Assembly: GCF_900187135.1 (NCBI RefSeq)
Contig: NZ_LT906443.1
Location: 1,550,001-1,614,000 of the forward strand
From: Corynebacterium ulcerans
Lineage (GTDB): Bacteria > Actinomycetota > Actinomycetes > Mycobacteriales > Mycobacteriaceae
Length of the DNA stretch: 64,000 nucleotides
Direction of reading: 5' to 3'
Positions 24,840 through 34,563 of this stretch are shown piece by piece. Under the pieces are notes generated by a model, which was not told where the DNA came from, ran no database searches, and saw only the letters and a program-made list of their open reading frames with translations. Position numbers and translations under genes: made by a program. Every line of letters starts with the position of its first letter. Within the stretch, counting starts at the first letter, position 1.

Positions 24840-26264
24840 TTGCGAAAGCTAACAATGGCCATACTTTGCAGTACTGCATTGGCTCTGGGCGCATGCGGAA
24901 GCACGGGGAAAGCGGGCGCCCCGAGCAATGCGCTGTCCATAGAACAAACAACGCAGATAGACAGTGCAGACGGGATTGATGCCTCCAAGCTACTCTTTTC
25001 CTCTTCCGCATCCGTTGTTATCGCCGGTGGTTCTGTGGGGCAGAAATGGGAGGGCGCAAAAGAGGCGGTGAAGCGGGGCGCGCCGCTGCTGGTGCGCACT
25101 GCCGATAACGCGTCGGCCATTGATGCGGAGATAAAGCGCCTCGGGGCTCAAGACGTTATCACGATCGACGAGCCCCAGACCCTGGACCCAGAAATTTCTG
25201 AAGCCAACATCGCCGACAAAATCTCGCAGCTCACGCCCGAATCACCGCTTTTCGACGGCGGCGCGTCCATCCTGGTCTCCGGGCACACCACGGCCGCTGA
25301 TGTAGCTACCGCACGCGCGTCGGGAGCCAAGGTGGAATACCTGTCTTCGGGCGACGCGCGTGAAAGCTCCACGCTATCCGCTGATCCCGACGCTCATGTG
25401 GTTGCCCTGGGCCCAAGCTTTGCCAACAAAGAGCGCTTTAATCGCCAGGTAGAGATGATTAATTATGGTGAGGTCCCCGGTGGCGGGCACCTCATTTTCC
25501 CCTCGCATCGCGTGGTAGCTCTTTACGGTCATCCTTCCGGTGGGGCGCTGGGAGTGCTTGGCGAGCAACCTGCTGAGGAAGCCGTGAACAGGGTGAATGA
25601 CCTGGTAGGTAAGTATCAGGCCATTGACCCGGAAGAAAGCGTGATCCCCGCCTTTGAGATCATTGCTACCGTGGCGAGCTCGTCGGCAGGGCCGGATGGC
25701 AATTATTCTAATGAGGGGAACGTCGATGAGCTGCGCCCGTGGGTCAAAGCGATCGGTGATGCTGGCGGCATAGCGATTCTTGACCTGCAACCTGGCAGCG
25801 CGAGCTTCCTTGAGCAGGCGCAACAATTTGAGGAGCTGCTCAAGCTACCGCACGTCGGACTAGCGATAGATCCCGAGTGGCGGCTGAAGCCGGGGGAGAA
25901 ACCCATGGAACGGGTCGGCAGTGTTGGGGCAGGGGAAGTGAACCAGACTGCGGCGTGGCTGCGGGACCTGGTAAAGGATAATGAGCTCCCGCAAAAAGTC
26001 TTTGTTGTGCACCAATTCCAGCATCAGATGGTGCAGGACAGGGAAACGTTGGACACTACGGCACCGGAGCTTTCGTGGGTTCTTCACGCAGACGGTCACG
26101 GAACCGCGGGCGATAAGTTTGCCACGTGGGATATGGTGCGAAAGAATCTGCAGCCCGAGTTCTACCTTGCGTGGAAGAACTTTATCGATGAGGATCAACC
26201 GATGTTCACTCCCGAACAGACGTTTAAGATCGAGCCTCGGCCTTGGTTTGTGTCCTATCAATAA
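24840..26264 (+). CDS. Cell-wall-binding-repeat lipoprotein
   Basis: A 474-residue lipoprotein. The signal peptide ends in LALGAC (lipobox, Cys19). Residues about 50-250 hold CW_binding_2-like repeats (LLFSSSASVVIAGG; KRGAPLLVRTADNASAIDAE; IKRLGAQDVITI). The C-terminal part (VIPAFEIIATVASSSAGPDG, then GIAILDLQPGSASFLEQ and GLAIDPEW) looks like a TIM-barrel-type domain. It is probably attached to the outer face of the plasma membrane and bound to the wall; enzymatic activity is not evident. It begins about 75 bp after amn. Confidence 0.75.
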   Translation: MRKLTMAILCSTALALGACGSTGKAGAPSNALSIEQTTQIDSADGIDASKLLFSSSASVVIAGGSVGQKWEGAKEAVKRGAPLLVRTADNASAIDAEIKRLGAQDVITIDEPQTLDPEISEANIADKISQLTPESPLFDGGASILVSGHTTAADVATARASGAKVEYLSSGDARESSTLSADPDAHVVALGPSFANKERFNRQVEMINYGEVPGGGHLIFPSHRVVALYGHPSGGALGVLGEQPAEEAVNRVNDLVGKYQAIDPEESVIPAFEIIATVASSSAGPDGNYSNEGNVDELRPWVKAIGDAGGIAILDLQPGSASFLEQAQQFEELLKLPHVGLAIDPEWRLKPGEKPMERVGSVGAGEVNQTAAWLRDLVKDNELPQKVFVVHQFQHQMVQDRETLDTTAPELSWVLHADGHGTAGDKFATWDMVRKNLQPEFYLAWKNFIDEDQPMFTPEQTFKIEPRPWFVSYQ

Positions 26265-26487
26265 AGACACATGCTTGATGAGAAAGACCCCTAGTGATGA
26301 ATGAACTAGCTCCCGAGAATTTGCCCCATAAGAACAGGCGAAGATGATTCGTGCATGGCAAGTGACCTACTTGGTTCAACCTTTAGTAACGATAGGGTAA
26401 CCAGTAAGCTATAACATTGATAATATTTTTGAATAGCGTGAATTAGCTTTGGCTCTGTTTTGTTAGCTATCGGAAGGGGTTTTATAA

Positions 26488-26709
26488 GTGTCAAACTTTT
26501 ATAAGTCTCAAACGATTGTCCGGTCTATGGCGGCAGTCATCGCCGGGTGCTGGGCTTACTGCTTGGTTGTAGCACCACTCCTTTCCGGAACGGAGCTACG
26601 GCGAAGTTGTGGCAGAAAAGTCCAAAGATATAGGTCTAGGATTTACTCTTGCTGTGTTATTGATCGGAGTGATGTGGCTCTTTGTTGCTAGGCGAAAATC
26701 GGCCGAATG
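26488..26709 (+). pseudogene. Small two-helix membrane protein with frameshift
   Basis: A GTG-started frame encodes MSNFYKSQTIVRSMAAVIAG and the first membrane helix up to VVAPLLSG. Then the frame changes: the natural continuation SYGEVVAEKSKDIGLGFTLA plus LLIGVMWLFVARRKSAE is in another frame and ends at 26709. A single indel near 26590-26600 would join them into a protein of about 73 residues. GGAAGGGG lies upstream. Either a real lesion or a sequencing error. Function unknown. Confidence 0.6.
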
Positions 26710-26722
26710 ACCTTCATTTTGA

Positions 26723-26776
26723 ACTACTCCCCAGTGATTGGACTGAGAAATCGGGCACCGATCGCTGGGGAGTAGC
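26723..26776 (+). terminator. Terminator with conserved GNRA apex
   Basis: Stem of about 18 bp (CTACTCCCCAGTGATTGG against CCGATCGCTGGGGAGTAG, two G.T pairs) followed by CTTATTC. The apex again reads CTGAGAAATC with an inner GAAA tetraloop, as in the terminator at 3735-3788. Confidence 0.75.
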
Positions 26777-26868
26777 TTATTCGGGCTAGGGGTCTTTCTC
26801 TGGTGTGGTGAGAATCGCGGAGATTACTGAAACTAATTTTAAAAAATTTACGTTTCAAACCAGCAAAG

Positions 26869-26887
26869 AATGTTAGCCTACCTATAA
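26869..26887. promoter_or_regulatory. Weak DtxR-box-like sequence upstream of the amylase gene
   Basis: The 19 bp AATGTTAGCCTACCTATAA share 12 positions with the DtxR consensus, including the central GTTAGCCTA. It lies about 105 bp before the amylase start. Iron regulation is only a suggestion. Confidence 0.25.
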
Positions 26888-26991
26888 CGGTGACTGCTGG
26901 CACAAATAATCAAAAATTATATGCCAGTCACACTTTGTAAAAGAATGCTCGTGTTTTATTCCCTCATCACTGAAGTAAGGCTTTCAAAGAC

Positions 26992-29900
26992 GTGAAAACT
27001 TATCGTTGTCATGCGCGAAGAATATTTACCGCGCTCACCACACTTACGCTCATCACTGCTGGTGGTGCTCTATCCAGGCCCCCAGCCCAGGCTGCCGACC
27101 CGAGTTCTGTTGTGATCGCGGCGGATTTCCAAACCAAAGCTGGCTGTACAAAGGACTGGGATCCTGCATGCTCTCAGACCCAGATGGAGAAGCAGGGCAA
27201 GTTCTACAGCAAGAAGGTTAAGGTCCCCAAAGGCGATTGGAATTTTAAGGTCGTTCTGGATGGCGACTGGAAAACGAGTTACGGCGCTCCCGGAAAGGGT
27301 TACACGGACGACAATGTCCCGCTGAAGCTGGCGGCAGACGCAGAACTTGAGTTCATATTCGATCCGGAGAGCCACCATATTGGGCTCAGGCCCACCCAGA
27401 TCACTACCGGTGATCATGAGGTCAAGCCGGAGGATCGGGAGTTGATCAAGGCTCCATACCGCCAGAACGCTGCGCAGAATAACTTCTATTTTGTGCTCAC
27501 AGATCGCTTTAATAACGGCGATACTCAGAATGACCGAGGGGACGCATCGGCTGAGCAGGGGGATAGGGCTCAGCACGGATTCGATCCAACGTCGAAAGCC
27601 TTCTATCACGGCGGTGACATCAAAGGCATCATCCAGAAACTGGATTACATCCAGGGCCTGGGCACCACTGCAATCTGGTTGACACCCTCCTTTAAAAATA
27701 AAGCAGTGCAGGGAGCGGGTAATGATGCCTCGGCTGGCTATCACGGGTATTGGATCACGGACTTCACTCAGATCGACCCGCACCTGGGCACCAACCAGGA
27801 CATGAAGGACCTGATCAAGGCTGCGCATGAGAAGGGAATGAAGGTCTACTTTGACATCGTGACCAACCATACGGCCGACCTGATTCAGCTGGCCGGCGGC
27901 AACGGCTCCAATGGCAGCACGTATGTCTCGCAGCAGGAAAAGCCCTACAAGGATGTCAACGGAAAAGAATTCCGGCTAGAAGACTACGCGGGCAAGGACG
28001 CGAGCGAGTTTCCTAAGCTCAACGAGAAATCGTTCCCTTATACCCCTCAGCGTACGAATCCGGCTGAAAAAATGACCCCTGATTGGCTTAACGACGTCAC
28101 CCTCTACCACAACCGTGGTAACAGCATGTTCGACGATGGGGGCGAATCTGTGATCATGGGTGACTTCTTTGGTCTTGACGACCTCATGACAGAACACCCA
28201 ACCGTTGTCGACGGCATGACCAAGATCTACAACGAGTGGGTTGACTACGGGTTGGATGGCTTCCGCATCGACACCGTTAAGCATGTTGACCTTGCTTTTT
28301 GGAAGCAATGGACGGAGAGAGTGCACCAGCATGCCGTGGAAAAGGGCATGGGCGACTTCTTCATGTTCGGTGAGGCCTACAACTTTAGCCCGGAGGCTCT
28401 GAGCCCCTTTGTTCGCGAGACGCATATGGATGCTGTTCTCGATTTTGCGTTCCAGAATAACGCCGTTGACTTTGCTAAAGGCGGGGACACCAACAAGCTG
28501 AAGTCCCTGTTCTATGGCGATGACTGGTACACCACAACGCGTTCCGACGCCGCCGTGCTGTCGACCTTCCTGGGAAACCATGACATGGGTCGTATCGGAA
28601 GCCTGCTACAGAATAGTGGTGACGGTGCCGAGCGACTCCGACGTGATCAGCTCGCGCACGCCCTGTTGTACCTCACTCGCGGTCAGCCAGTTGTTTACTA
28701 TGGCGATGAGCAGGGATTTGCCGGGAGTGGATCCGATAAAGATGCACGGCAGGATATGTTTGCCACGAAGGTCACGGATGTGCACAACGAGCAGCTGGTC
28801 AATGGCGATCAGTTTGGAACGGGCGACCACTTTAAGCCTGATGCTCCGGTGGCAAAGACGATTACCGAGTTGGCAAAACTGCGCAAAGAGAATAAAGCCC
28901 TGGTAGAGGGTGCGCAGATTGAGCGCTATGCAACGTCAGGTGCGGGTATCTATGCATTTTCTCGTGTGAATCGTGAGGAAAAGCAGGAGTACTTGGTGGC
29001 CTTGAATAACGCCACCACCACGCGCGAGGTGGACCTGAACGCTTTGACTCCTAACGCTGAATTCGAGCGGGTCTATATAAGCAGTATCTACGGCAATGAA
29101 GCTCCTACATCTCTGACCACTGACAACGAGGCAAAAACCCATGTCACCGTTCCGGGCTTAACCGCTGTGGTGTACAAGGTGAAAAACGGAAAGCAGGTCA
29201 CAGGGTCTGTGTCCGGCGGTCTGAACATTGTGGGCCAAGAGCTTAAGGGTGATGCGCCGATCATGACGACAGTCGGCGGAAACGCTTGGTCAGAAACCAA
29301 CTTTGGATGGCGCAAGCTTGGCGAAAAAGAGTGGAACTACCTTGGGACCGACACCGGCCAAGACGCTCGTATTTTCCATAATGTGCGTGACCTTGAGCCG
29401 GGTACCGTGGTGGAGTATCGGACCGTCACCGTCGACGGCGACAATAAAGAAACAGCCTCCCATGGTTGGGGTGTTGTTGGCGTGGACTTGGCTGTTGATT
29501 CCCGGGCCTTAAGTGTTTCTGCGACCACGGCTTCCGCCACTGTTCCCGCTGCCGTTGTGGCGGGGAACTTTACCAAAGACCTCGGATGTACGGGAGGTCA
29601 AGAAGGTAATTGGGACCCTACGTGTGCGGCTGCTGAACTGCGCGATGATTCTTCCGGATGGAAGACCGCAGAGCTGACCCTTAAGCCAGGCGAGTACGAA
29701 TACAAGATTGCTACTGGCGGTTCTTGGGATCAGAGCTATGGGGCGCTAAGCGAGGGAACGCGTGAGAGTGACGAGGGTATTCCAGATGGTAAAAACGTGA
29801 AGTTCCAGGTGACCCAGGACAAGCAAAAAGTAACGTTCTTCTATCACCCGGAAACTCATGAGTTCTTTAATACCGCAGAGCATCGCGTGATCACGCTGCC

Positions 29901-30285
29901 GGGGACGATGGGCGGTGCGTTGGAGTGCCCGGCGAACGTCGAGAAGAGCGATGCATATGGCAACTGGGGACCGGCATGTCTAGCAACCATGCTGACGCGC
30001 ACGGGTGCGCACACCTATGGAACGCGTCTTCCTAAGGTGCCGACGCCGGGTGACTATCAGCTCAAGGTTGCGTATGACCGTGATTGGCAGGAAAGTTATG
30101 GGCCTGATGGAAGAGGTGACAGCAACTATCTTGTCACTGTCGCCGAGAGCGGAAAGGTTCTCAGCTATAAGTGGGATGAACAAACCAAGAAGCTCACGTG
30201 GACTACTTCTGATCAGGGTGCATCACTGGTAGAGGATGCGGCTATGCCAACAGAACTGGAAGAGAGCGTGGCGCTGGAGAATTAG
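26992..30285 (+). CDS. Secreted alpha-amylase/pullulanase-type GH13 glycosidase with three X25-like modules
   Basis: A 1097-residue exported enzyme starting at GTG. Signal peptide of about 36 residues (LTTLTLITAGGALSRPPAQA). An X25/pullulanase-type starch-associated module (about 40-130; GCTKDWDPACSQTQM) is followed by a GH13 barrel with nucleophile Asp427 in GFRIDTVKH, acid/base Glu461 in FGEAYN and transition-state Asp531 in GNHDMG. After a C-terminal beta domain come two more X25-like modules (VVAGNFTKDLGC...NWDPTC; TLPGTMGGALECP...NWGPAC). It probably degrades starch or glycogen outside the cell. No LPXTG motif, so it is likely released. Confidence 0.9.
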   Translation: MKTYRCHARRIFTALTTLTLITAGGALSRPPAQAADPSSVVIAADFQTKAGCTKDWDPACSQTQMEKQGKFYSKKVKVPKGDWNFKVVLDGDWKTSYGAPGKGYTDDNVPLKLAADAELEFIFDPESHHIGLRPTQITTGDHEVKPEDRELIKAPYRQNAAQNNFYFVLTDRFNNGDTQNDRGDASAEQGDRAQHGFDPTSKAFYHGGDIKGIIQKLDYIQGLGTTAIWLTPSFKNKAVQGAGNDASAGYHGYWITDFTQIDPHLGTNQDMKDLIKAAHEKGMKVYFDIVTNHTADLIQLAGGNGSNGSTYVSQQEKPYKDVNGKEFRLEDYAGKDASEFPKLNEKSFPYTPQRTNPAEKMTPDWLNDVTLYHNRGNSMFDDGGESVIMGDFFGLDDLMTEHPTVVDGMTKIYNEWVDYGLDGFRIDTVKHVDLAFWKQWTERVHQHAVEKGMGDFFMFGEAYNFSPEALSPFVRETHMDAVLDFAFQNNAVDFAKGGDTNKLKSLFYGDDWYTTTRSDAAVLSTFLGNHDMGRIGSLLQNSGDGAERLRRDQLAHALLYLTRGQPVVYYGDEQGFAGSGSDKDARQDMFATKVTDVHNEQLVNGDQFGTGDHFKPDAPVAKTITELAKLRKENKALVEGAQIERYATSGAGIYAFSRVNREEKQEYLVALNNATTTREVDLNALTPNAEFERVYISSIYGNEAPTSLTTDNEAKTHVTVPGLTAVVYKVKNGKQVTGSVSGGLNIVGQELKGDAPIMTTVGGNAWSETNFGWRKLGEKEWNYLGTDTGQDARIFHNVRDLEPGTVVEYRTVTVDGDNKETASHGWGVVGVDLAVDSRALSVSATTASATVPAAVVAGNFTKDLGCTGGQEGNWDPTCAAAELRDDSSGWKTAELTLKPGEYEYKIATGGSWDQSYGALSEGTRESDEGIPDGKNVKFQVTQDKQKVTFFYHPETHEFFNTAEHRVITLPGTMGGALECPANVEKSDAYGNWGPACLATMLTRTGAHTYGTRLPKVPTPGDYQLKVAYDRDWQESYGPDGRGDSNYLVTVAESGKVLSYKWDEQTKKLTWTTSDQGASLVEDAAMPTELEESVALEN

Positions 30286-30300
30286 GCGCACGAGCGCGTT

Positions 30301-30352
30301 ATCCGCAGATCGCCGGCAGATGCTTATGGCAGGTATGCCGCGATCTGCGGAT
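30301..30352 (+). terminator. Hairpin after the amylase gene
   Basis: Exact 13-bp arms ATCCGCAGATCGC and complement, 26-nt loop, starting 16 bp after the stop. A T-tract is lacking, so termination may be Rho-dependent or weak. Confidence 0.5.
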
Positions 30353-30562
30353 GCGGGTGGGGTAATAGGGGAGGTAAAGCGCTAAAAAATTTTTGGGGCC
30401 CTAACCGGCCCCTTTACTTGTTCAAAGGGTTGGAAATATGTGTTCTGTGCAGCGATTTTCCAACTTGGTTTAAAATTTTTTAGTGTTCTAAGATGTGAGA
30501 AAGCAATAATTGTTACGAATGTTACTTATGTGACTAGTGGGATTATTGGTAGGGTGGCGATC

Positions 30563-31699
30563 ATGATGAAAACCCGTCGTCTGAAGACTGCCCTTTGTAC
30601 AGTTCTTGCCTCGTCCACGTTTGCCGTCGCCTCGGTCCAAGCAATTCCGCTTCCCTTCCCGATCGGCGCGTCCTCAGGCATAGACGTTTCGGGTCACCAA
30701 CACCCCAACGGCAGCAGCATCAATTGGCAGGACGTCAAGTCCCACGGCCAGTCCTTCGCTTTTGTTAAAGCGACAGAGGGACTGGGCTGGACCAACGACT
30801 TTTACGCTAGCGACATCACCCAAGCCGCGGCTCAGGGGCTCAAAGTCGGGTCGTATCACTACGCCCGTCCGGGCGCTGACGCACGACAGCAGGCGCGTCA
30901 CTACGCCAAGGTCATCTCTCATACGCCGAATCATTCCTTGCCGCCTGTCCTGGACCTTGAGGTAGCTGAGGGGAAAACCCCGCAGGAGCTGGTCAACTGG
31001 ACACGAGACTTTGTTCAAGAGCTGGAAAAGCAGACTGGTCGCGTCCCCATGATCTACACCTACCGGTACTTCTGGATTGAGCAGATGGCTAACACCACTG
31101 AGTTCTCGCAGTACCCACTCTGGCTTGCGGCATATCAGGCACAGGTGCCCGGGACCGTGGGCGGCTGGGATCAAATTGATTTCTGGCAGCGCTCCAGCTC
31201 CGGACGCATTAACGGCATTGTCGGCGACGTAGATATGAACCTGTTTAACGGTGACGACGGCGAACTTGCCGCTTTTGCTGCAGGTAATCTCCACGCTGCG
31301 GGCAATAAATTCGCCTCGATCAACCTCCCCGAGCTGGCTGACCTGGGTAAGAGCGCAGGTGGGGTAGTGGCGGTCATTCTGGCTTTGAGCGCCGGGGCAG
31401 CTGCCGCGCCACAACTGATTCAAGCCGCCGAAGCCGCAGGCCTGAGCTCCGAAGGTGCGCAGGACCTCACCGCGGTGGTGCAGGCTTTGGCTAAGGCTGG
31501 CAAGCTCCCGGTCGATCAACTGAACAAGATGGCTAGCGGTAACTACACCGTTGGCGACCTGGTCATCCTGCTGGATAACGCCGCCCACCTCGCAGGCATA
31601 GACGCAGGTCAAAGCTCTCAAGCTGTAATGCGTGCAGATGGGCTCAACATCGACGCCAACCAGGTCGCGCGGGTGATCCGCGGCCTCGCCGCCCGCTAA
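30563..31699 (+). CDS. Secreted GH25 lysozyme (muramidase)
   Basis: A protein of about 379 residues. The signal peptide (MMKTRRLKTALCTVLASSTF, cleaved after SVQA) is followed by a GH25 barrel with GIDVSGHQ (catalytic Asp region), FAFVKATEG, GSYHYARPG, PPVLDLEV (Asp/Glu catalytic pair) and the C-terminal IDFWQRSSSGRINGIVGDVD. After about residue 225 comes an Ala-rich helical C-terminal region of unknown function, without a recognised wall-binding motif. The start at 30563 (or the adjacent ATG at 30566) is supported by AGGGTGG upstream. It would cut peptidoglycan N-acetylmuramic acid linkages. Confidence 0.9.
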   Translation: MMKTRRLKTALCTVLASSTFAVASVQAIPLPFPIGASSGIDVSGHQHPNGSSINWQDVKSHGQSFAFVKATEGLGWTNDFYASDITQAAAQGLKVGSYHYARPGADARQQARHYAKVISHTPNHSLPPVLDLEVAEGKTPQELVNWTRDFVQELEKQTGRVPMIYTYRYFWIEQMANTTEFSQYPLWLAAYQAQVPGTVGGWDQIDFWQRSSSGRINGIVGDVDMNLFNGDDGELAAFAAGNLHAAGNKFASINLPELADLGKSAGGVVAVILALSAGAAAAPQLIQAAEAAGLSSEGAQDLTAVVQALAKAGKLPVDQLNKMASGNYTVGDLVILLDNAAHLAGIDAGQSSQAVMRADGLNIDANQVARVIRGLAAR

Positions 31700-31716
31700 T
31701 CGACGGCAACAAATAA

Positions 31717-31747
31717 GCCCCCTGAGATGCCTCATTCTCAGGGGGGC
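31717..31747. terminator. Terminator between the GH25 and ino1 genes
   Basis: GCCCCCTGAGA with its complement (one extra G), 8-nt loop, then AGTTGCGTTTT on the plus strand. It sits between convergent genes and may serve both. Confidence 0.7.
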
Positions 31748-31756
31748 AGTTGCGTT

Positions 31757-32842
31757 TTAGCTAGGGTCGCCGGCAATAAATGATTCCAGTTCCGCGCGGG
31801 CGTGTTCGTCGCGAAGCTGCTGGGGCGGGGACTTCATCAAATACGAGGACGCTGCGAATACTGGGCCGCCGAGTCGACGATCTTTAGCGATCTTGGCGGC
31901 ACGGATAGCGTCGATGATGATGCCGGCAGAATTAGGCGAATCCCATACTTCCAGCTTGTACTCAAGATTAAGCGGTACATCCCCAAACGCGGTCCCCTCC
32001 AGGCGAACATAAGCCCACTTGCGATCATCCAGCCAGCCGACGTAATCCGATGGGCCAATATGGACGTCGTGTGCCTCGATGTGTTGATCCAAGTTAGAGG
32101 TGACTGCCTGCGTCTTGGAGATTTTCTTGGACTCTAGACGCTCGCGTTCAAGCATATTTTTAAAGTCCATATTGCCGCCGACGTTCAGCTGCATCGTGCG
32201 ATCAAGATGCACGCCGCGCTCCTCAAATAATTTTGCGAGCACGCGGTGAGTGATCGTGGCCCCTACCTGCGATTTGATGTCATCGCCCACGATGGGAACC
32301 CCGGCTTTTTCAAATTTTTCCGCCCACTCTGGATCGGAGGCGATGAACACGGGAAGGGCGTTGACAAAGGCCACATTGGCGTCGATAGCGCACTGCGCGT
32401 AGAACTTATCCGCTTCCTCGGAACCGACTGGAAGATAGGAAACCAGGACATCCGCGCGGACGTCTTTGAGCGTGCCGACAACGTCGACGGGTTCAGCATC
32501 GGATTCTGTGATGGTTTGGCGGTAATACTTCCCCAGCCCATCCAGCGTGGGGCCCCGTTGAATGGTGACCCCTTGTTCGGGGACGTCACAGATTTTGATC
32601 GTGCAATTTTCTGAGGCATTGATGGCCTGAGAGAGATCTAGGCCAACTTTTTCTTTGTCCACATCAAAGGCGGCAACGAACTCGATGTCGCCCACGTGGT
32701 AGTCGCCAAACTGCACATGCATGAGACCGGGGACATTGGTGGCGGGGTCAGCGTCTTTGTAGTACTCCACGCCCTGGATAAGCGAAGAAGCGCAGTTGCC
32801 AACCCCGGCAATGGCCACGCGGATAGTTCTGTTGTTACTCAT
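31757..32842 (-). CDS. ino1: Inositol-1-phosphate (inositol-3-phosphate) synthase
   Basis: A 361-residue NAD-dependent enzyme converting glucose-6-phosphate to myo-inositol phosphate, needed for phosphatidylinositol, mannosylated lipids and mycothiol in actinobacteria. N-terminal Rossmann motif [16 protein letters not shown]; catalytic-domain motifs include [46 protein letters not shown] and [20 protein letters not shown]. Length and motifs match the short actinobacterial class. Single gene, with AGAGGAATCTGC before the ATG. Confidence 0.95.
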   Translation of the reverse strand: MSNNRTIRVAIAGVGNCASSLIQGVEYYKDADPATNVPGLMHVQFGDYHVGDIEFVAAFDVDKEKVGLDLSQAINASENCTIKICDVPEQGVTIQRGPTLDGLGKYYRQTITESDAEPVDVVGTLKDVRADVLVSYLPVGSEEADKFYAQCAIDANVAFVNALPVFIASDPEWAEKFEKAGVPIVGDDIKSQVGATITHRVLAKLFEERGVHLDRTMQLNVGGNMDFKNMLERERLESKKISKTQAVTSNLDQHIEAHDVHIGPSDYVGWLDDRKWAYVRLEGTAFGDVPLNLEYKLEVWDSPNSAGIIIDAIRAAKIAKDRRLGGPVFAASSYLMKSPPQQLRDEHARAELESFIAGDPS

Positions 32843-33074
32843 GCAGATTCCTCTTTACTCGCAAGCGACGACGGGAAGGAGGCTGCAAAAACGCAACCCC
32901 CGTCCCTATGGATGCACGCCACTATATCGACGCTTTTATGCAGGTGAGGGTGGTAATTGCGTTTGTGTATCGGTTAAGTGAATCGGTTCACTGGCATTGA
33001 CCAGCAGGGAGGAAAAATGAAAATTTCCGATTTTTGTAGGGGATGGAAGGGCAAAAAGCCCTCAAGAGGGGGTA

Positions 33075-33830
33075 TTAGACGACTCCGCCGAAAAGCGCGC
33101 CGGCCACATAGGTGAGCGCCAATCCGATGGTGCCGCCAAGCACCAGGCGTAGAACGGAACGCATCCGCGATGTGCCAGCGATGGCTGCAGAGAGATAGCC
33201 GGTAACCGCGAGCGCGATGATGGTGATCGAGCTGACCGCGATGACTCCTACCGTGCTGTTGCCCTGAGGCGCGATGACCACCATGAGCAGGGGAAGGATA
33301 GCTCCCAGGGTGAAGGCGGCTGCGGAAGAAAAGGCAGCGTGCCAGGGGCTGGTCAGGTCTTGGGCGTCGATGCCATATTCGATGCGTAAGTGTGCAGGGA
33401 ACGGGTCGTTGTGCCCAATTTCGGTGGCGGCGCGCAAGGCGGTTTCCTCTGACATTCCATAGTCCGAGAGGATCTTTGCGATCTCGTGTCGTTCCTCTTC
33501 AGGGGTATGAAGCAGCTCAAGACGCTCGCGCTCCATGACCATCCGCTCCGAGTCGCGTTGCGCGGAGACCGAGACAAACTCACCCAACGCCATGGAGATA
33601 GCACCAGCCACCGTAGCTGCAATACCGGCTGCCAAGATGGCGCCGTGGCCCACGCCAGTGGCTATCACACCAAGGATGAGTGCGGATACGGAAACGATTC
33701 CGTCGTTGGCTCCGAGCACGCCAGCCCTCAGCCAGTTGAGGCGGGAGTTAAGTCGATTCGACGATTCTTTGTGAGTCTCCGGCTGTGCGTGGGTTTCCGG
33801 CTGCGCGGCGGTGTAGTCGGGGAACGTCAT
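33075..33830 (-). CDS. VIT/CCC1-family iron or manganese transporter
   Basis: A 251-residue membrane protein. The hydrophilic N-terminus is followed by LRAGVLGANDGIVSVSALIL, the first-helix signature of the VIT1/CCC1 family, then VAGAISMALGEFVSVSAQRD, a cytosolic metal-binding segment rich in Glu/His (MERERLELLHTPEEERHEIA) and three further helices. These carriers move Fe2+ or Mn2+ out of the cytosol. Two direct repeats upstream (33922-33954) may be regulatory. Stand-alone gene. Confidence 0.9.
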   Translation of the reverse strand: MTFPDYTAAQPETHAQPETHKESSNRLNSRLNWLRAGVLGANDGIVSVSALILGVIATGVGHGAILAAGIAATVAGAISMALGEFVSVSAQRDSERMVMERERLELLHTPEEERHEIAKILSDYGMSEETALRAATEIGHNDPFPAHLRIEYGIDAQDLTSPWHAAFSSAAAFTLGAILPLLMVVIAPQGNSTVGVIAVSSITIIALAVTGYLSAAIAGTSRMRSVLRLVLGGTIGLALTYVAGALFGGVV

Positions 33831-33921
33831 GATTATCCTGCCTAGGGTAGAAAGCGGCGCTACTCAATAAGTGAGTGTTCTGCCGATTGTGGCCTATGAA
33901 GTGGTGGATGGCAAGGATTAG

Positions 33922-33954
33922 AAACCTACCCTTAGCAGGGAAAACCTACCCTTA
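33922..33954. repeat. Tandem AAACCTACCCTTA repeats upstream of the VIT gene
   Basis: Two identical 13-bp copies start 20 bp apart, on the same face of the helix, about 92-124 bp before the VIT start. The GGTAGG/CCTACC core is reminiscent of a metalloregulator half-site but is not a full DtxR box. Confidence 0.5.
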
Positions 33955-33990
33955 TGAATGGTCGTGTGGATGCCCCGGTTGAATGCGTGC

Positions 33991-34563
33991 TTATTGTGGC
34001 TTGCCGACGATCCCCAGCGCACCTTGCACGCATAGCGCGGTCACTTCTTGCACGTCATGTCCGCGTTCCAGTGCGCTGAAGCCTGTGCTGAGCAGTCCCT
34101 GAATGAGTGCGGCTGCGAGTGTCGGATTGTCCAGGTCAAACGGTATAAGTAGGTTGCTTAGGGATTTGATCAGCTGGCGGTGAATGTGGGCGATGTTCGC
34201 TTCAGCCTCCCCGCCGACACCTTGTGCCAATTCCATGAGCCAGCCGTGATTTTCCACTGCCACGATCTGCACGTTTGTTGTGATATAGGCGCACAGGGCT
34301 TCCGTGGGGGTGGTCGCCTCATGGATGGCTTGGTTGATGGCATCTACGTAGTCGGGAAAGTGTCGTAAGATGACGCGTCCGCGCAGTTCATCCATGGATC
34401 CCACGTAGCGATAGAGCGAGTTACGGGCTAGACCAACGCGCTGTGCGACGGCTCCCGCCGTAAGAGCTTCCACTCCGCCTTCGCGGAGCAGGGCCTCGGC
34501 TGCGTCGAGTATTGCTGCCTGCGTTTTTTCCCGATTTTCTTCCCGGCTACCCATGTTTTCCAT
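33991..34563 (-). CDS. TetR-family regulator
   Basis: A 190-residue repressor. The N-terminal helix-turn-helix reads TQAAILDAAEALLREGGVEA and then GAVAQRVGLARNSLYRYVGS. The C-terminal ligand domain carries GWLMELAQGVGGEAEANIAH. The frame is open far upstream across the divergent MFS gene, but the ATG at 34563 (or 34554) inside the intergenic region is the natural start. The gene is divergent to an EmrB-type exporter and its start codon lies within an exact inverted repeat, so it probably represses itself and the exporter. Confidence 0.88.
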   Translation of the reverse strand: MENMGSREENREKTQAAILDAAEALLREGGVEALTAGAVAQRVGLARNSLYRYVGSMDELRGRVILRHFPDYVDAINQAIHEATTPTEALCAYITTNVQIVAVENHGWLMELAQGVGGEAEANIAHIHRQLIKSLSNLLIPFDLDNPTLAAALIQGLLSTGFSALERGHDVQEVTALCVQGALGIVGKPQ

